Notes: generated by a model not told the origin, from the letters alone. A DNA stretch of 64,000 nucleotides from Marivibrio halodurans (GCF_017963645.1 NZ_JAGMWN010000001.1:868001-932000); one strand, 5' to 3'. Counted from the stretch's first letter, positions 1 to 10,505 are shown. Numbers and translations: made by a program.

Positions 1-236
1 TAGTAGTCCGGGTGAATTTCCCCGAAGGCGAGGAAACCGTGCCGATTGCCGCCATATTCCACGAACGCGGCCTGCAGCGAAGGTTCAACCCGCGTTACCT
101 TCGCGAGATAGATATTCCCCTTCAGTTGCGCCTTGGTCGTGGTCTCGTAGTCGAATTCCTCAAGCTTGTTACCGTTGACGACCGTGACCCGGGTCTCCTC
201 CGGGTGGGTCGCGTCTATCAACATTCTGCGCGTCAT
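1..236 (-). CDS. rne: Ribonuclease E, N-terminal 78 residues (truncated by window edge)
   Basis: This is the start of RNase E, the endonuclease that initiates mRNA decay and processes rRNA and tRNA precursors. The visible residues carry the family's N-terminal signature: MTRRMLIDATHPEETRV, then a segment ending LKGNIYLAKVTRVEPSLQAA, then FVEYGGNRHGFLAF, which opens the S1 RNA-binding domain. The ATG lies at 236-234 and translation runs off the left edge, so the catalytic core and C-terminal scaffold are not visible. The gene diverges from amiC, a pairing common in alphaproteobacteria. The match to RNase E/G N-termini is strong; RNase G is less likely because of this YGGNRHGFLAF form and the neighbours. 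Confidence 0.93.
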   Translation of the reverse strand, partial: MTRRMLIDATHPEETRVTVVNGNKLEEFDYETTTKAQLKGNIYLAKVTRVEPSLQAAFVEYGGNRHGFLAFGEIHPDY

Positions 237-1497
237 TAACTCCGTCCTCTGGCCCCCTGCGGACACGCGCGAACGCGCCGACATGGAGGCCGTTTCTCTG
301 CGCGAGGCCGCTCGCCGACGGCACGCGCGCCGCGCCGCGCCGGGAAGGCGCGACGGCGTTGCGGCTCGTCGTTCGGCGAAGGCGCACGTCCGGATCGACC
401 GAATGCCCGGGGGCGTCGGTCATCGGGAACGGCATGCGGCTCGCAATTGGCATTGCTTCAATCAGCCCAATTCAGGACGGGCCGCACGGATGGCGGGGGT
501 TCCGCGGAAAACGGTCGAACGGACCGGGACCGCGCGCGTCAACGCCCGGCGCCGGATCCAAGGGCGCCCCATGGTCCCAATGGGACCCGGACCCCCGATG
601 GTTCGGACATCGGTCGGGCCGCCAGTGGGGCGCCCAACCCGCCGAATTCCGTGTCGATCGCAACCGCGGCCCAAACCGGCCGGACGGTCCGACTCATCGT
701 CTTCGTCATGTCGCCTCCGAGCCCGGAACGCCCGCGCGTCCCGTACGCGCCCGGTGGCGAAAACCATGGGCATCCCGACCGGCAGCGCCGCCCGAACCAC
801 CCTGCCCTTGCGCGCCATCCTCGAAGGCGCCGCGCGGGCCGAAATCCCCCTCGTCCGCGACACGGTCGAACGAACCCGTTCCCCCGATCCCGAACGCGCC
901 AAGCCGGCCTTTGGCCGGCCGGCCCAGGAAACGACATAGCGCTCCCCTCGCCCTGTCGTCCCCGTTCGGCCGACCATCCGGCCGGCCCCGTCCGTCACGT
1001 CCGGACGGCAAGCATCCGGAACGGCACGCGCCACCTGCGAAGCGTCCGGACGGTTTCCCATCCGGCGGCGCCGCCGCACCGCGTCCCCACTCGATCATGC
1101 GCTCGACGACGCCGTGTGCTCGATCGACAAATCGACCAATCGCTCGGCCGGATTCAGGGGGGCGGAACGTCGCGCCATGCGCGCCAACCCGTCGCGAGCC
1201 CCATGCGCATCCGGCGACGCGGTTCCCCACAAGGATGGTGCCCTTGGGCGAATCCCCGCCGACCGGCGGGCACGGAGTCCGTGCGGTCGTACTGTAATCG
1301 TTTGCGGGCGGCCGATACAAATGATTTCATTGGCCCCCATCCGCATATCCGGTTATCGCCTCCGACGCGCTTGGGAAAGCGCCGGGGGAACCTATATCGC
1401 GCGCCACGCGCCGGATTCGCTTCGGATGCGATCGCCTTTGATCGATGCCGGCAAATCTGCCATATATCTAGTGTTTGAATTGGGAACGCGACGCAAG
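237..1497. other. 1.26 kb gene-free region between rne and amiC (probable long rne leader)
   Basis: No gene can be supported here. Several long reading frames exist on both strands, but their translations are dominated by Arg, Pro, Gly and Ser with no domain-like pattern, as expected of very GC-rich non-coding DNA. Short GC hairpins are visible, for example GCCGGCC-TTT-GGCCGGC at 903-919. AT-richer patches at about 430-480 and 1290-1345 are the likeliest places for an rne promoter, and 1455-1480 for an amiC promoter. Long 5' leaders that mediate RNase E autoregulation are known for rne in other bacteria; that this is one is inference. Confidence 0.5.
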
Positions 1498-2778
1498 ATG
1501 TTCTGGTCACGCCCCTTCCTCCTCCATCCTGGCGCCGGACGCGTCCGGTCGGTTCCGCGCGTCCGGGCGACTCTCGCCCTAATCGTGGGCGCCCTGCTCG
1601 CGGGTATGGCAGGCATGTCGACGCCGGGGCTCGCCCAGACGATCGTCGATGTGCGCACCGGCGTGCATGCCGACAAGACCCGTTTCGTCATCGAGCTAGA
1701 CCAGGCGCAGCCCTACCGCGCCTTCGTCCTGACCGATCCCGACCGGGCCGTGATCGATTTGCCGGATGTGAAATGGTCGGGCGAGCCGGCGCACGAGGTG
1801 GGCGGCGTCGGGCTCGTCGGCAATCTTCGGTACGGCCTGTTCCGGCCCGGCATCTCGCGCGTGGTCATCGACCTCGAGGGCCCGGCGACCATCGCCAATC
1901 ATTTCGCGCTCGACGCTGGCGGCGGCTCCGGTCCGCGGATCGTGGTGGATCTACGGTCGGCGACGGCCAGCGAGGTGGCGAGCGCGAAACCCGTCGAATC
2001 GGGACGCTGGGCCGACTATGCCCGGACGCTCTCCCGCTCCTCCAGCACGACGGCGAGCCTGGAGGCACCGGAAGGCGTGGGCGAGAAGCGCGTCGTCGTG
2101 ATCGATCCGGGCCATGGGGGCGTCGATCCCGGCGCGATCGGTGTTTCCGGCAAGTACGAGAAGGGCATCGTCCTCGAAGCCGCCAGGACGCTTCAGAAGA
2201 CACTGGAGGCGACCGGACGCTACGAGGTGGTGCTGACCCGAGACCGCGACGTCTATCTGCCGCTGCGCGAACGCTACCAAGTGGCCCATGAGGTGGATGC
2301 GGGGCTTTTCATCTCCCTCCACGCCGACAGCCACCCGAGCCGGTCGCTGCGCGGCGCCTCAGTCTATACGCTGTCCGACACGGCCTCCGACAAGGAGGCG
2401 GCGGCGTTGGCGCGGAAGGAGAACAAGTCCGATGTCATCGCGGGGGCCGATCTCAGTGGCTATACGCCGGAAGTCTCCTCGATCCTGATCGATCTGGCGC
2501 AGCAAAGCGTCAACGAGAATAGCTGGCATTTCGCCGAGATGCTGGTCGACAATCTGGCCCGCGAGATCAAGGTACTCAACAATACCCACCGCTTCGCCGG
2601 CTTCGCGGTGCTGAAGAGCCCGAACGTCCCCTCCGTTCTGGTCGAACTCGGCTATCTCTCGAACCGGCAGGACGAGCAGGTGCTGTCGAGTGAAGGCTTT
2701 CGCCAGCGAATCTCCACGGCATTGACCAAGGCCATCGACCGCTTCTTCGACCGTCAGGAACGGCTCAGCCGGTCGTGA
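1498..2778 (+). CDS. amiC: N-acetylmuramoyl-L-alanine amidase, AmiC type
   Basis: Periplasmic zinc amidase that cleaves the MurNAc-L-Ala bond of peptidoglycan, used in septum splitting. It has 426 residues. A signal peptide (hydrophobic stretch about 26-44, likely cleaved after GLA) is followed by an AMIN targeting domain (about 52-150), a linker, and an Amidase_3 domain (about 200-420). The zinc ligands are visible as His206 (DPGHGG), Glu221 (YEKG) and His275 (SLHADSH), with catalytic Glu383 (VLVELGYLSN). The ATG at 1498 was chosen because the signal peptide begins there; the frame stays open upstream but encodes low-complexity sequence. It is followed by mrcA, so two cell-wall enzymes stand in tandem. 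Confidence 0.93.
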   Translation: MFWSRPFLLHPGAGRVRSVPRVRATLALIVGALLAGMAGMSTPGLAQTIVDVRTGVHADKTRFVIELDQAQPYRAFVLTDPDRAVIDLPDVKWSGEPAHEVGGVGLVGNLRYGLFRPGISRVVIDLEGPATIANHFALDAGGGSGPRIVVDLRSATASEVASAKPVESGRWADYARTLSRSSSTTASLEAPEGVGEKRVVVIDPGHGGVDPGAIGVSGKYEKGIVLEAARTLQKTLEATGRYEVVLTRDRDVYLPLRERYQVAHEVDAGLFISLHADSHPSRSLRGASVYTLSDTASDKEAAALARKENKSDVIAGADLSGYTPEVSSILIDLAQQSVNENSWHFAEMLVDNLAREIKVLNNTHRFAGFAVLKSPNVPSVLVELGYLSNRQDEQVLSSEGFRQRISTALTKAIDRFFDRQERLSRS

Positions 2779-2939
2779 TCGAAAAACCGCGCCGACGCCT
2801 TCCGGAACAGCCATGGGATGGTCGCTTTTTCGCCGTCAATTCGCTATAGACAGGAAGCAAGGCTGATATCCTGGGCGCGAAGCCGCGCGCGGTGGCCATG
2901 CGTCCGATTTCCACGCGCTTCGCGATCGAGGTTCACTGA

Positions 2940-5477
2940 ATGCGCGCATTGAAGTTCTTCGGGGTTCTGGTCGGCCTTTTCGTCATCGTCCTGATGCTGG
3001 GCGTCGGGGGGGCGATCTATGGCTTATGGCACTATGGCCGCGACCTGCCGGACTATAAGCAGTTGGCGGACTATCAACCGCCGACATCGACGCGGGTGCA
3101 TGCGGGGGACGGACGCCTGCTGGCGGAATTCGCGACCGAAAAGCGCGTCTTCGTGCCGATCGAGGCGATGCCCCGCAAGGTCATCGAAGGCTTCATCGCC
3201 GCCGAGGATCAGAACTTCTTCCATCACGGCGGCGTGGATTTCGTGGCGCTGACGCGCGCCGTGCTGGTCAATATCCAGCATTACATGAACGACCGCCGGC
3301 CGATCGGCGCCTCGACCATCACCCAGCAGGTGGCCAAGAACTTCCTTCTGACCAACGAGGTCTCGATCGAGCGCAAGATCAAGGAGGCCATCCTCGCCTT
3401 CCGGATCGAGCGCGCGCTGTCCAAGGACCGGATCCTCGAACTTTATCTGAACGAGATCTATCTGGGCGTCGGCTCCTACGGCGTGGCGGCGGCCGCGCTC
3501 AACTATTTCGACAAGAGCCTCGACGAGTTGCGGGTGGACGAGATCGCCTATCTCGCCGCGCTTCCCAAGGCGCCCAACAACTATCACCCGACCCGCCGGA
3601 CGGCGGCCGCCGTGGCGCGGCGCAACTGGGTCTTGAGCCGCATGCGCGAGGAAGGCTTCATCGACGCGGCGACGGAGCGGGAAGCCGCCGCCCGCCCGCT
3701 CGAGGTGCGCGAGCGCAGGAACGTCGACGTCTTCGCGGCCGATTATTTCCTGGAGGAGGTCCGGCGCGAGATGATCGGCCGCTTCGGCGAAAGCGGCCTC
3801 TATGAAGGCGGGCTCTTCATCCACACGACGCTCGACGCGACGTTGCAACGCTATGCGCGCGAGGCGCTGCGCGACGGGCTGGTCGCCTATGACCGCCGCC
3901 ACGGCTGGCGCGGCCCGGTGACGACGATCGACATGGCGGGGCTGAACGATGGGCCGAATGCCTGGGCGCAGCCGCTCGCGGATGTCCCCAACCCGCTCGG
4001 CAATCCGGGCTGGCGGCTGGCCGTGGTGCTCTCGGTAGACCCGTCGGAGGCAACGCTCGGGCTCGTCGAACTCGACGACAGCGGGGTCGAGACCGGCACC
4101 ATTCCCGTGCGCGAGCTTAACTGGGCGCGCGCCCACAACGGTTATGACGACCCGCTCGGCCCCAGCATCCAATCGGCCAAGCAGGTGCTGAACCCCGGCG
4201 ATGTCGTCCTGGTCGAGAGCGTGCGCGAGGGCCGCCCGAAGGAGGAGAACGGCCCGCCGGTGGAGTATCCCGAAGGAACCTACACGCTGCGCCAGATTCC
4301 GGAGATCAGTGGCGCCGTAACCGCGATGGACCCGCATACGGGCCGCGTGCTCGCCATGTCCGGCGGGTGGAGCTTCGAGCTCAGCCAGTTCAACCGCGCG
4401 ACCCAGGCGGAGCGTCAACCCGGCTCCTCCTTCAAGCCCTTCGTCTATCTGACGGCGCTAGAGAACGGCTTCACCCCGGCGACGATCATCCTCGACGCGC
4501 CCTTCGTGATCGATCAGGGGCAGGGCCTCGGCAAATGGAAGCCGGCCAATTTCAGTCACAAATTCTATGGGCCGAGCCCGATGCGCATCGGCATCGAGAA
4601 ATCGCGTAACCTGATGACCGTGCGCCTCGCCCAGGCCGTCGGGATGGAGAAGATTTCGGCCACGGCGGCACGCTTCGGCATCAAGCAGGACATGGCCCCG
4701 CAACTGGCCATGGCGCTCGGCGCAGCGGCCGTGCGCCCCATCGACATGGTCAGCGCCTATTCCGCGCTGGTCAATGGCGGCAAGAAGGTCGAACCGACCC
4801 TGATCGACCGCGTGCAGGATCGACATGGCCGGATCGTCTATCGGCACGACCGCCGCGATTGCCCGAATTGCGACGCCGCCTTCTGGGACGACCAATCCGT
4901 GCCGGCGCTGCCGGATACGCGCCCGCGGATCGCCTCGGCCACCAGCGCCTATCAGATCGTGACCATGCTGGAAGGTGTGGTCCAGCGCGGCACCGGACGC
5001 AGCATCAGCACGATCGGCAAGCCACTCGCCGGCAAGACGGGCACTTCCAACGATTCCCGCGACACCTGGTTCATGGGCTTCTCGCCCGATCTCGTCTTCG
5101 GCGTGTTCGTCGGCTTCGACACCCCCAAGCCGCTTGGTCGGCAACCCTGGGGGGGACAGGAAACGGGATCGTCCGTCGCCGCCCCGATCTTCAAGGAATT
5201 CATGGAAAAGGCGCTGGCCGACAAGCCCGCGATCCCCTTCCGCACGCCACCCGGTATCCGGATGGTGCGGATCGACGCGGAAACCGGCACGCTCGCCAAG
5301 CCGTCCAGCCGCAACGTCATTACCGAGGCCTTCAAGGTGGGAACGGAACCGGGCGCCGACGCCCGCGGCACGGTATTGGACGGCGGCGGCCTGGGATCGG
5401 ACGGCGATGCGACGGCCTCCGGCTCCGAATCGATCCCCGTTCCATCGACCGGCGAGGCGCCCACGGGCCTCTATTGA
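2940..5477 (+). CDS. mrcA: Penicillin-binding protein 1A, bifunctional glycosyltransferase/transpeptidase
   Basis: Class A PBP that polymerises lipid II into glycan strands and cross-links stem peptides at the inner membrane. It has 845 residues, usual for the family. One N-terminal transmembrane helix (about 5-28) leads into a GT51 domain with catalytic Glu89 in the EDQNFFHHGG motif and the later GASTITQQ and KILELYLN-like motifs. An OB-like insert follows. The transpeptidase domain carries the serine motif SSFKP (near residue 498), SRN (near 550) and KTGT (near 700). The tail is Gly/Ser-rich. A GAGG Shine-Dalgarno sits about 9 bases before the ATG. It probably has its own promoter in the 160-base gap after amiC, or shares that of amiC. 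Confidence 0.94.
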   Translation: MRALKFFGVLVGLFVIVLMLGVGGAIYGLWHYGRDLPDYKQLADYQPPTSTRVHAGDGRLLAEFATEKRVFVPIEAMPRKVIEGFIAAEDQNFFHHGGVDFVALTRAVLVNIQHYMNDRRPIGASTITQQVAKNFLLTNEVSIERKIKEAILAFRIERALSKDRILELYLNEIYLGVGSYGVAAAALNYFDKSLDELRVDEIAYLAALPKAPNNYHPTRRTAAAVARRNWVLSRMREEGFIDAATEREAAARPLEVRERRNVDVFAADYFLEEVRREMIGRFGESGLYEGGLFIHTTLDATLQRYAREALRDGLVAYDRRHGWRGPVTTIDMAGLNDGPNAWAQPLADVPNPLGNPGWRLAVVLSVDPSEATLGLVELDDSGVETGTIPVRELNWARAHNGYDDPLGPSIQSAKQVLNPGDVVLVESVREGRPKEENGPPVEYPEGTYTLRQIPEISGAVTAMDPHTGRVLAMSGGWSFELSQFNRATQAERQPGSSFKPFVYLTALENGFTPATIILDAPFVIDQGQGLGKWKPANFSHKFYGPSPMRIGIEKSRNLMTVRLAQAVGMEKISATAARFGIKQDMAPQLAMALGAAAVRPIDMVSAYSALVNGGKKVEPTLIDRVQDRHGRIVYRHDRRDCPNCDAAFWDDQSVPALPDTRPRIASATSAYQIVTMLEGVVQRGTGRSISTIGKPLAGKTGTSNDSRDTWFMGFSPDLVFGVFVGFDTPKPLGRQPWGGQETGSSVAAPIFKEFMEKALADKPAIPFRTPPGIRMVRIDAETGTLAKPSSRNVITEAFKVGTEPGADARGTVLDGGGLGSDGDATASGSESIPVPSTGEAPTGLY

Positions 5478-5479
5478 AC

Positions 5480-5515
5480 CGATCCGCCTCCCCTCGGCCT
5501 ACGCCGTGCGGATCG
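5480..5515. terminator. Inverted repeat between converging mrcA and sulfotransferase genes
   Basis: Arms CGATCCGC and GCGGATCG (8 bp, perfect) enclose a 20-base loop directly after the mrcA stop and just before the stop of the opposing gene. There is no T-tract, so a bidirectional transcription stop is only a guess from position. Confidence 0.25.
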
Positions 5516-5518
5516 ATA

Positions 5519-7162
5519 TCACGGCCTTGCATCCATCTCCCCGGCGAATTCACGGTAGAAGTCCTGGGCACGGGCCAAAAGGTCGCGCACACGCGCGGTC
5601 TCGTCCATCTTGCTCCGCGTTTTCTCGTTGATTTTATGCCCGAAATGGGCGCGAGCCTCTTCCAACCCGAGGCCACATCCTGGGAATCCCGCGTCCAGTA
5701 GTGGGCCCAATCCTTCCTCCCGCCCCTCGAACAGGGACTCACTCGCGATCGCGAGATGAGCCCTTTCCCCCAGCGCGGTGCCCAACCCCCGCCAGAAATG
5801 TTCCGTGAAGGCGAGATACCAGCCGACATGCCGGGGTAATTCAGGGAAAAGCGCGCGGCCGTCGAAGGCGACCCCGTCCCCCTCGCCGCCCGGATCGAGA
5901 CGATAGGGCAAGGAGGCGATCTGCGCCCCCGCATATTGACGTTTCGCGATCATCGAGCCGATGACCGCCTTCGGCGCGCGGCGGAGATGCAGGAACCGGG
6001 ACCGCGGGAAGAGCCCCGCCAGGACCGGCGCGAAAATCGAATCCCAATGGCTGACCAGCACCGGTGTCTCGCCCCGCCGATAGGCGGCCGCCAGTTCCGC
6101 GATCCGGCAGAAAAGGAAAAGCTCGACGAAGGGACGCGCCTGCTCGGCTCCCGTCTCGCCCTCGATCAGGAAGCGCGTCATCGCCCAGCGATGTCGCGGC
6201 CCCGTTACCCAGGCATAGGAATGGAAGGGGCAATAGGGCGTCCCTTCGAGAAAATCGGACAGCGCCGTCGTTCCCGCCCGGCCGGTCGAGATCACCTGCA
6301 CCGGATCGCCCGCATCCGGCGCATGCGCGGCCCGGATCGCCGCCAGGGCATCGAGCGCCCGCGCGATCTTCGGCGTGTCCTTCAAGGCCGCGACCGCATC
6401 AACCACCGCCGCGACACGCGCACCGATATCGATCGAGAAGGCATCCGTGGGCGGCGTGAACCCCGTGACGGCCAAGGGGGACTTCCGCTCCGTCAGCCTA
6501 GGTTCCGCGATCCGCCCAGGCCCCCATGGCGGCGTCGATCCGATATGCTTCGCGCGGCGCACCGCCCCCTCCCCCGGCAGGGGCAACCTCTCGGCCATCT
6601 CAGGGCTCGGCGCGCGACGGAAGCTCTCATAGGCGAGCCAATCGGGGGCAACCGTCAGCCCCGCCCGAGCGAGCAGGGCGCTCACCCCGGTCCCCTCCTC
6701 TCCATCCGTCGCCCGGAACAGAGCCTCCACCATCACGCGTTGATGCCCCGCATGCGGCGCCTCTCCTTGCGTGCGGACCAAGCGCGCCAGAAGCTCCGCC
6801 GCCTTTCCGGCTTGCCCCGCCTGAAGCATGCAGCATGCGGCATAGGCCAGCACATTCGGGCGCGACGCATCGGCCCGGATCGACACACGCCCCTGGGTCA
6901 GCAACGCGCCGTTACCGCTTTCATAAAGGGCGTACAGCAACATCGCGGCCCCCTCCTTCGGCAAAAGCGACACCGTCGGATTATCGAGCCCATCGGCAAG
7001 TACCCGGTCGAGGTCGCCCAGGACGCAAGCCGTCTGCAGGAAAATATTCAGCGCCTCCACCGGCATCTTCGCGGCGGGGCCGAAATCCGCGTGCAACGCC
7101 ATCACATCATAGGGACTCTGCGTGCGAACGGCGGTCCAGAGGGGGGAGAGATCGGTCGTCAT
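5519..7162 (-). CDS. Sulfotransferase-like P-loop protein with long helical N-terminal region
   Basis: 547-residue protein. The C-terminal half looks like a PAPS-dependent sulfotransferase: ISTGRAGTTAL (291-301) matches the 5'-phosphosulfate-binding loop near the domain start, and RSRFLHLRRAPKAVIGSM further on resembles the 3'-phosphate-binding region. The N-terminal 280 residues are Ala/Leu-rich with repeated helix-like segments, possibly a TPR-like scaffold. The acceptor substrate is unknown. The ATG at 7162 was chosen for the GAGGG stretch just upstream; an extension to 7315 would overlap prfB and is low-complexity. It stands alone on the minus strand between mrcA and prfB, which are usually neighbours in related bacteria, so it may be an insertion. 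Confidence 0.7.
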   Translation of the reverse strand: MTTDLSPLWTAVRTQSPYDVMALHADFGPAAKMPVEALNIFLQTACVLGDLDRVLADGLDNPTVSLLPKEGAAMLLYALYESGNGALLTQGRVSIRADASRPNVLAYAACCMLQAGQAGKAAELLARLVRTQGEAPHAGHQRVMVEALFRATDGEEGTGVSALLARAGLTVAPDWLAYESFRRAPSPEMAERLPLPGEGAVRRAKHIGSTPPWGPGRIAEPRLTERKSPLAVTGFTPPTDAFSIDIGARVAAVVDAVAALKDTPKIARALDALAAIRAAHAPDAGDPVQVISTGRAGTTALSDFLEGTPYCPFHSYAWVTGPRHRWAMTRFLIEGETGAEQARPFVELFLFCRIAELAAAYRRGETPVLVSHWDSIFAPVLAGLFPRSRFLHLRRAPKAVIGSMIAKRQYAGAQIASLPYRLDPGGEGDGVAFDGRALFPELPRHVGWYLAFTEHFWRGLGTALGERAHLAIASESLFEGREEGLGPLLDAGFPGCGLGLEEARAHFGHKINEKTRSKMDETARVRDLLARAQDFYREFAGEMDARP

Positions 7163-7313
7163 CGGACCCTCAATACCCGAATCCCGCGCCGCGCGAAATG
7201 GCGGCGGGGCCCTCTTTACGCCGACGGTCACATCGCGTATCCCCGAGCCTGTTCGGTGACGGGGTGGAACGTCGTTCGCCCGGCACCCGCTGACGAGAAG
7301 GAATTCACGAGCC

Positions 7314-8445
7314 ATGCGTGCGGAAACCCAAGCGGTCGTCGACGAGCTGCGGCAGTCGTTGACGCTGCTGAGGAGGCATCTTTGACTGGGATGCGTCCAA
7401 TAAGCGGCTGATGGAGCTGAATGCGCGGGTCGAGGACCCGACGCTCTGGGACGATCCCGAGGAGGCGCAGAAGGTGATGCGCGAGCGCGCGGCGCTCGAT
7501 TCCTCCATCGGCGGGTACAAGGCCCTGGAAAAGGGCCTCGACGACAATCTGGAACTGATCGAACTGGCCGAGGCCGAGGGCGACGAGGATGTGCTCGCCG
7601 AGGCCGAGAGCGCGCTCGCCGCGCTCAAGGCGCACGCGGCCAAGCTCGAAATCGAGAGCCTTCTTTCCGGCGAGGCGGACGGGAACAACTGCTTTCTGGA
7701 GGTCCATGCGGGCGCCGGGGGCACCGAGTCGCAGGACTGGGCCTCGATGCTGCTGCGTATGTATTATCGCTGGGCCGAGAAAAAGGGCTACAAGATCGAG
7801 CTGATCGAGGAGAGCCCCGGCGAGGAAGCCGGGATCAAGTCGACGACGCTGAAGATCGCGGGCCACAACGCCTATGGCTGGCTTAAGACGGAAACCGGCG
7901 TCCACCGGCTGGTCCGGATTTCCCCCTTCGACAGCCAGGCGCGTCGGCACACGAGCTTTTCCTCCGTTACCGTCTCGCCCGAGATCGACGACAATATCGA
8001 GATCGAGATCGAGGATAAGGATCTGCGCGTCGATACCTATCGCGCGTCGGGCGCCGGCGGGCAGCACGTCAACCGAACCGATTCGGCCGTGCGCATCACC
8101 CACCTGCCCTCCGGTATCGTGGTGCAGTGTCAGAACGACCGCTCGCAGCACAAGAACCGGGCGACAGCCATGAAGATGCTGCAGTCGCGCCTCTATGAGA
8201 GCGAGTTGAAGCGACGCGAGGAAGCGGCGGCGGCGGATTACGACAACAAATCGGAAATCGGCTGGGGCCACCAGATCCGCTCCTACGTCCTACAGCCCTA
8301 TCAGATGGTGAAGGATCTGCGCACGAACGTGGAAACCGGCAATCCGGACGCGGTGCTGGACGGCGATATCGACCGCTTCCTGGAAGCGGCCCTCGCCGCC
8401 AAGGTCGACGGCGGCACGGAGGACGGCGAGGTAGCGGAGGCCTGA
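7314..8445 (+). CDS. prfB: Peptide chain release factor 2 (programmed +1 frameshift)
   Basis: RF2 releases nascent protein at UGA and UAA codons. The gene is split: the ATG at 7314 opens a 23-codon frame that ends at TGA 7383-7385, and translation continues in the +1 frame from GAC 7384, giving 376 residues in all. The joined sequence around the site ([13 protein letters not shown]) follows the normal RF2 N-terminus. The anticodon-like SPF tripeptide is at 203-205 and the peptidyl-hydrolase GGQ motif at 248-250. An annotation from the second frame alone would start falsely at 7411 and lose about 32 residues. The frameshift makes synthesis depend inversely on the RF2 level. Confidence 0.96.
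7371..7386 (+). promoter_or_regulatory. prfB: prfB +1 programmed frameshift site
   Basis: The elements are an internal Shine-Dalgarno-like AGGAGG (7371-7376), a short spacer CAT, then the slippery CTT followed by in-frame TGA and C (7380-7386). This matches the autoregulatory site known from Escherichia coli prfB almost exactly. Low RF2 lets the ribosome pause at TGA and slip forward one base, restoring RF2. Confidence 0.93.
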
Positions 8446-8520
8446 CAGCGGAGGCTTGGCGAGAGCGGTCTGGCAGGGGCGCCTCGGCAGCCCCGCCGCG
8501 CTTCCCCGCCCGTCTCCGGC

Positions 8521-8841
8521 TTACTTGCCGTCGATCTGATTCACGGCCTCGGCCAACAGTTCTTCCATCCGCTTACGGACGAGATGCTCCGAGGCGTCGA
8601 CCCCCTTGCTGGTGAGGTCGCCGACGACCTTCTCCACGACGTCATCGTCGCCGGGACGTTGGAAATCGGCGTCGACCACCTCCAGGGCATAGGCCGCAGC
8701 CTCGTCGCCGCTCAGGCCGAGCTGTTCCGCCGCCCACAGGCCGAGCAGCTTGTTCCGGCGCGCGATGGCACGGAAATCGTGCTCCTGATCGCGGCTGAAC
8801 TTCGCCTCGAAGCTTTTCTCACGGTCGTTGAAGGTGGTCAT
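8521..8841 (-). CDS. F1-ATPase inhibitor zeta subunit (DUF1476)
   Basis: Small 106-residue protein of the alphaproteobacteria-specific DUF1476 family. Members act as the zeta subunit that blocks ATP hydrolysis by F1FO-ATP synthase when membrane energy falls. The family pattern is clear: an N-terminal inhibitory segment (TTFNDREKSFEAKFSRDQE), then a four-helix body with RRNKLLGLWAAE and a C-terminal helix bundle. Its length is typical. In many relatives this gene sits next to purC, as here, though on the opposite strand and with a PAS gene between. A GGAGG-like site precedes the ATG. Confidence 0.9.
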   Translation of the reverse strand: MTTFNDREKSFEAKFSRDQEHDFRAIARRNKLLGLWAAEQLGLSGDEAAAYALEVVDADFQRPGDDDVVEKVVGDLTSKGVDASEHLVRKRMEELLAEAVNQIDGK

Positions 8842-9049
8842 GGCTCGGGCCTCCTTATCGCTCCGGGCGGTCTATCACGGGGACGGCGTCGCGTCCGGGC
8901 CAATTCATAGCGCCGGTACAGCGCCCCTTCAACCGGCTTCACCCCACGAGGGCATACGGTTTCATGACATCATCGGGACAGACGCGCCTTGCGCTGGATC
9001 AAGCCCTGGGAGAATCGTCCCCGGTCAGTTGGTCCGCCGGTCGGCCCGG

Positions 9050-9589
9050 TCAGAAGACATCGCAGCGCAGCCGAACGATATCCTCCGGCATCAACGGCAT
9101 CCGATCGCGGTCCATCGGGTCCAAATGATAAAGGCTTATGCCGATGACATAATCGGGCGGAGACATTCCTTCCGCTTCGCCGGCAAGCGGCATCAAAAGC
9201 CGGTGGGCTTGATAAACCGACTGGGCGCTGAGCCGTTCCCGGCTGCCGCCATAATGAATGAAGGGCGTTCCGACGATTTCCCGCCAGCGTCCGAGTATGG
9301 TCGGATGATCAGCCTTCCCAACCACTTGGCGCAATGTCATGCCGCGAATACTGTGGCCCCAGGCTTGGTTGACGCTTTCTCCCGCCAGGCGGCAGACGAA
9401 ATCCCCTAGCGCGGGCTCGTAGCGATAGAGCCAGACCATCGGCAACAGGGCCGCCACGGCGAGTGGATCGAACGCCGTCTTCCGCGGTACCGGCGCACCG
9501 TCGCGTGCCGCGGCCCAGGCGTCGAGAAACGCGACCAACCGCGTATCAGCCCTATGCAGCCGGTCCAGAAAGGCTGATCGTTCGTCCAT
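9050..9589 (-). CDS. PAS-domain protein (PAS_5-like), unknown signal
   Basis: 179-residue soluble protein resembling the stand-alone PAS_5 family common in alphaproteobacteria. The segments LLPMVWLYRYEPALGDFVCRLAGE and YHLDPMDRDRMPLMPED fit the family's single alpha/beta sensory fold, with no attached output domain. I see no ligand-specific residues, so the function is unknown. The ATG at 9589 is chosen because the upstream extension to 9661 is Pro/Gly/Trp-rich and would run into the purC promoter region. It diverges from purC. Confidence 0.6.
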   Translation of the reverse strand: MDERSAFLDRLHRADTRLVAFLDAWAAARDGAPVPRKTAFDPLAVAALLPMVWLYRYEPALGDFVCRLAGESVNQAWGHSIRGMTLRQVVGKADHPTILGRWREIVGTPFIHYGGSRERLSAQSVYQAHRLLMPLAGEAEGMSPPDYVIGISLYHLDPMDRDRMPLMPEDIVRLRCDVF

Positions 9590-9740
9590 GCCACCCCACC
9601 GACACGTCCCATTGCCCCCCGGCCACCGAACCAACGACGGTGGGCAATTGTGCCAGGGCACCGCTGTTGCTATAGGGGCATGGATGGGTCCCGACCATCC
9701 GGCCGGACGCGAAACGCATCACTGACGATTGGAAAGCACA

Positions 9741-10505
<765 letters not shown>

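Noticed and set aside
166-1478. Overlapping long open frames on both strands upstream of amiC
   Set aside because: Their translations are Arg/Pro/Gly/Ser-rich without any domain pattern; very GC-rich DNA has few stop codons.
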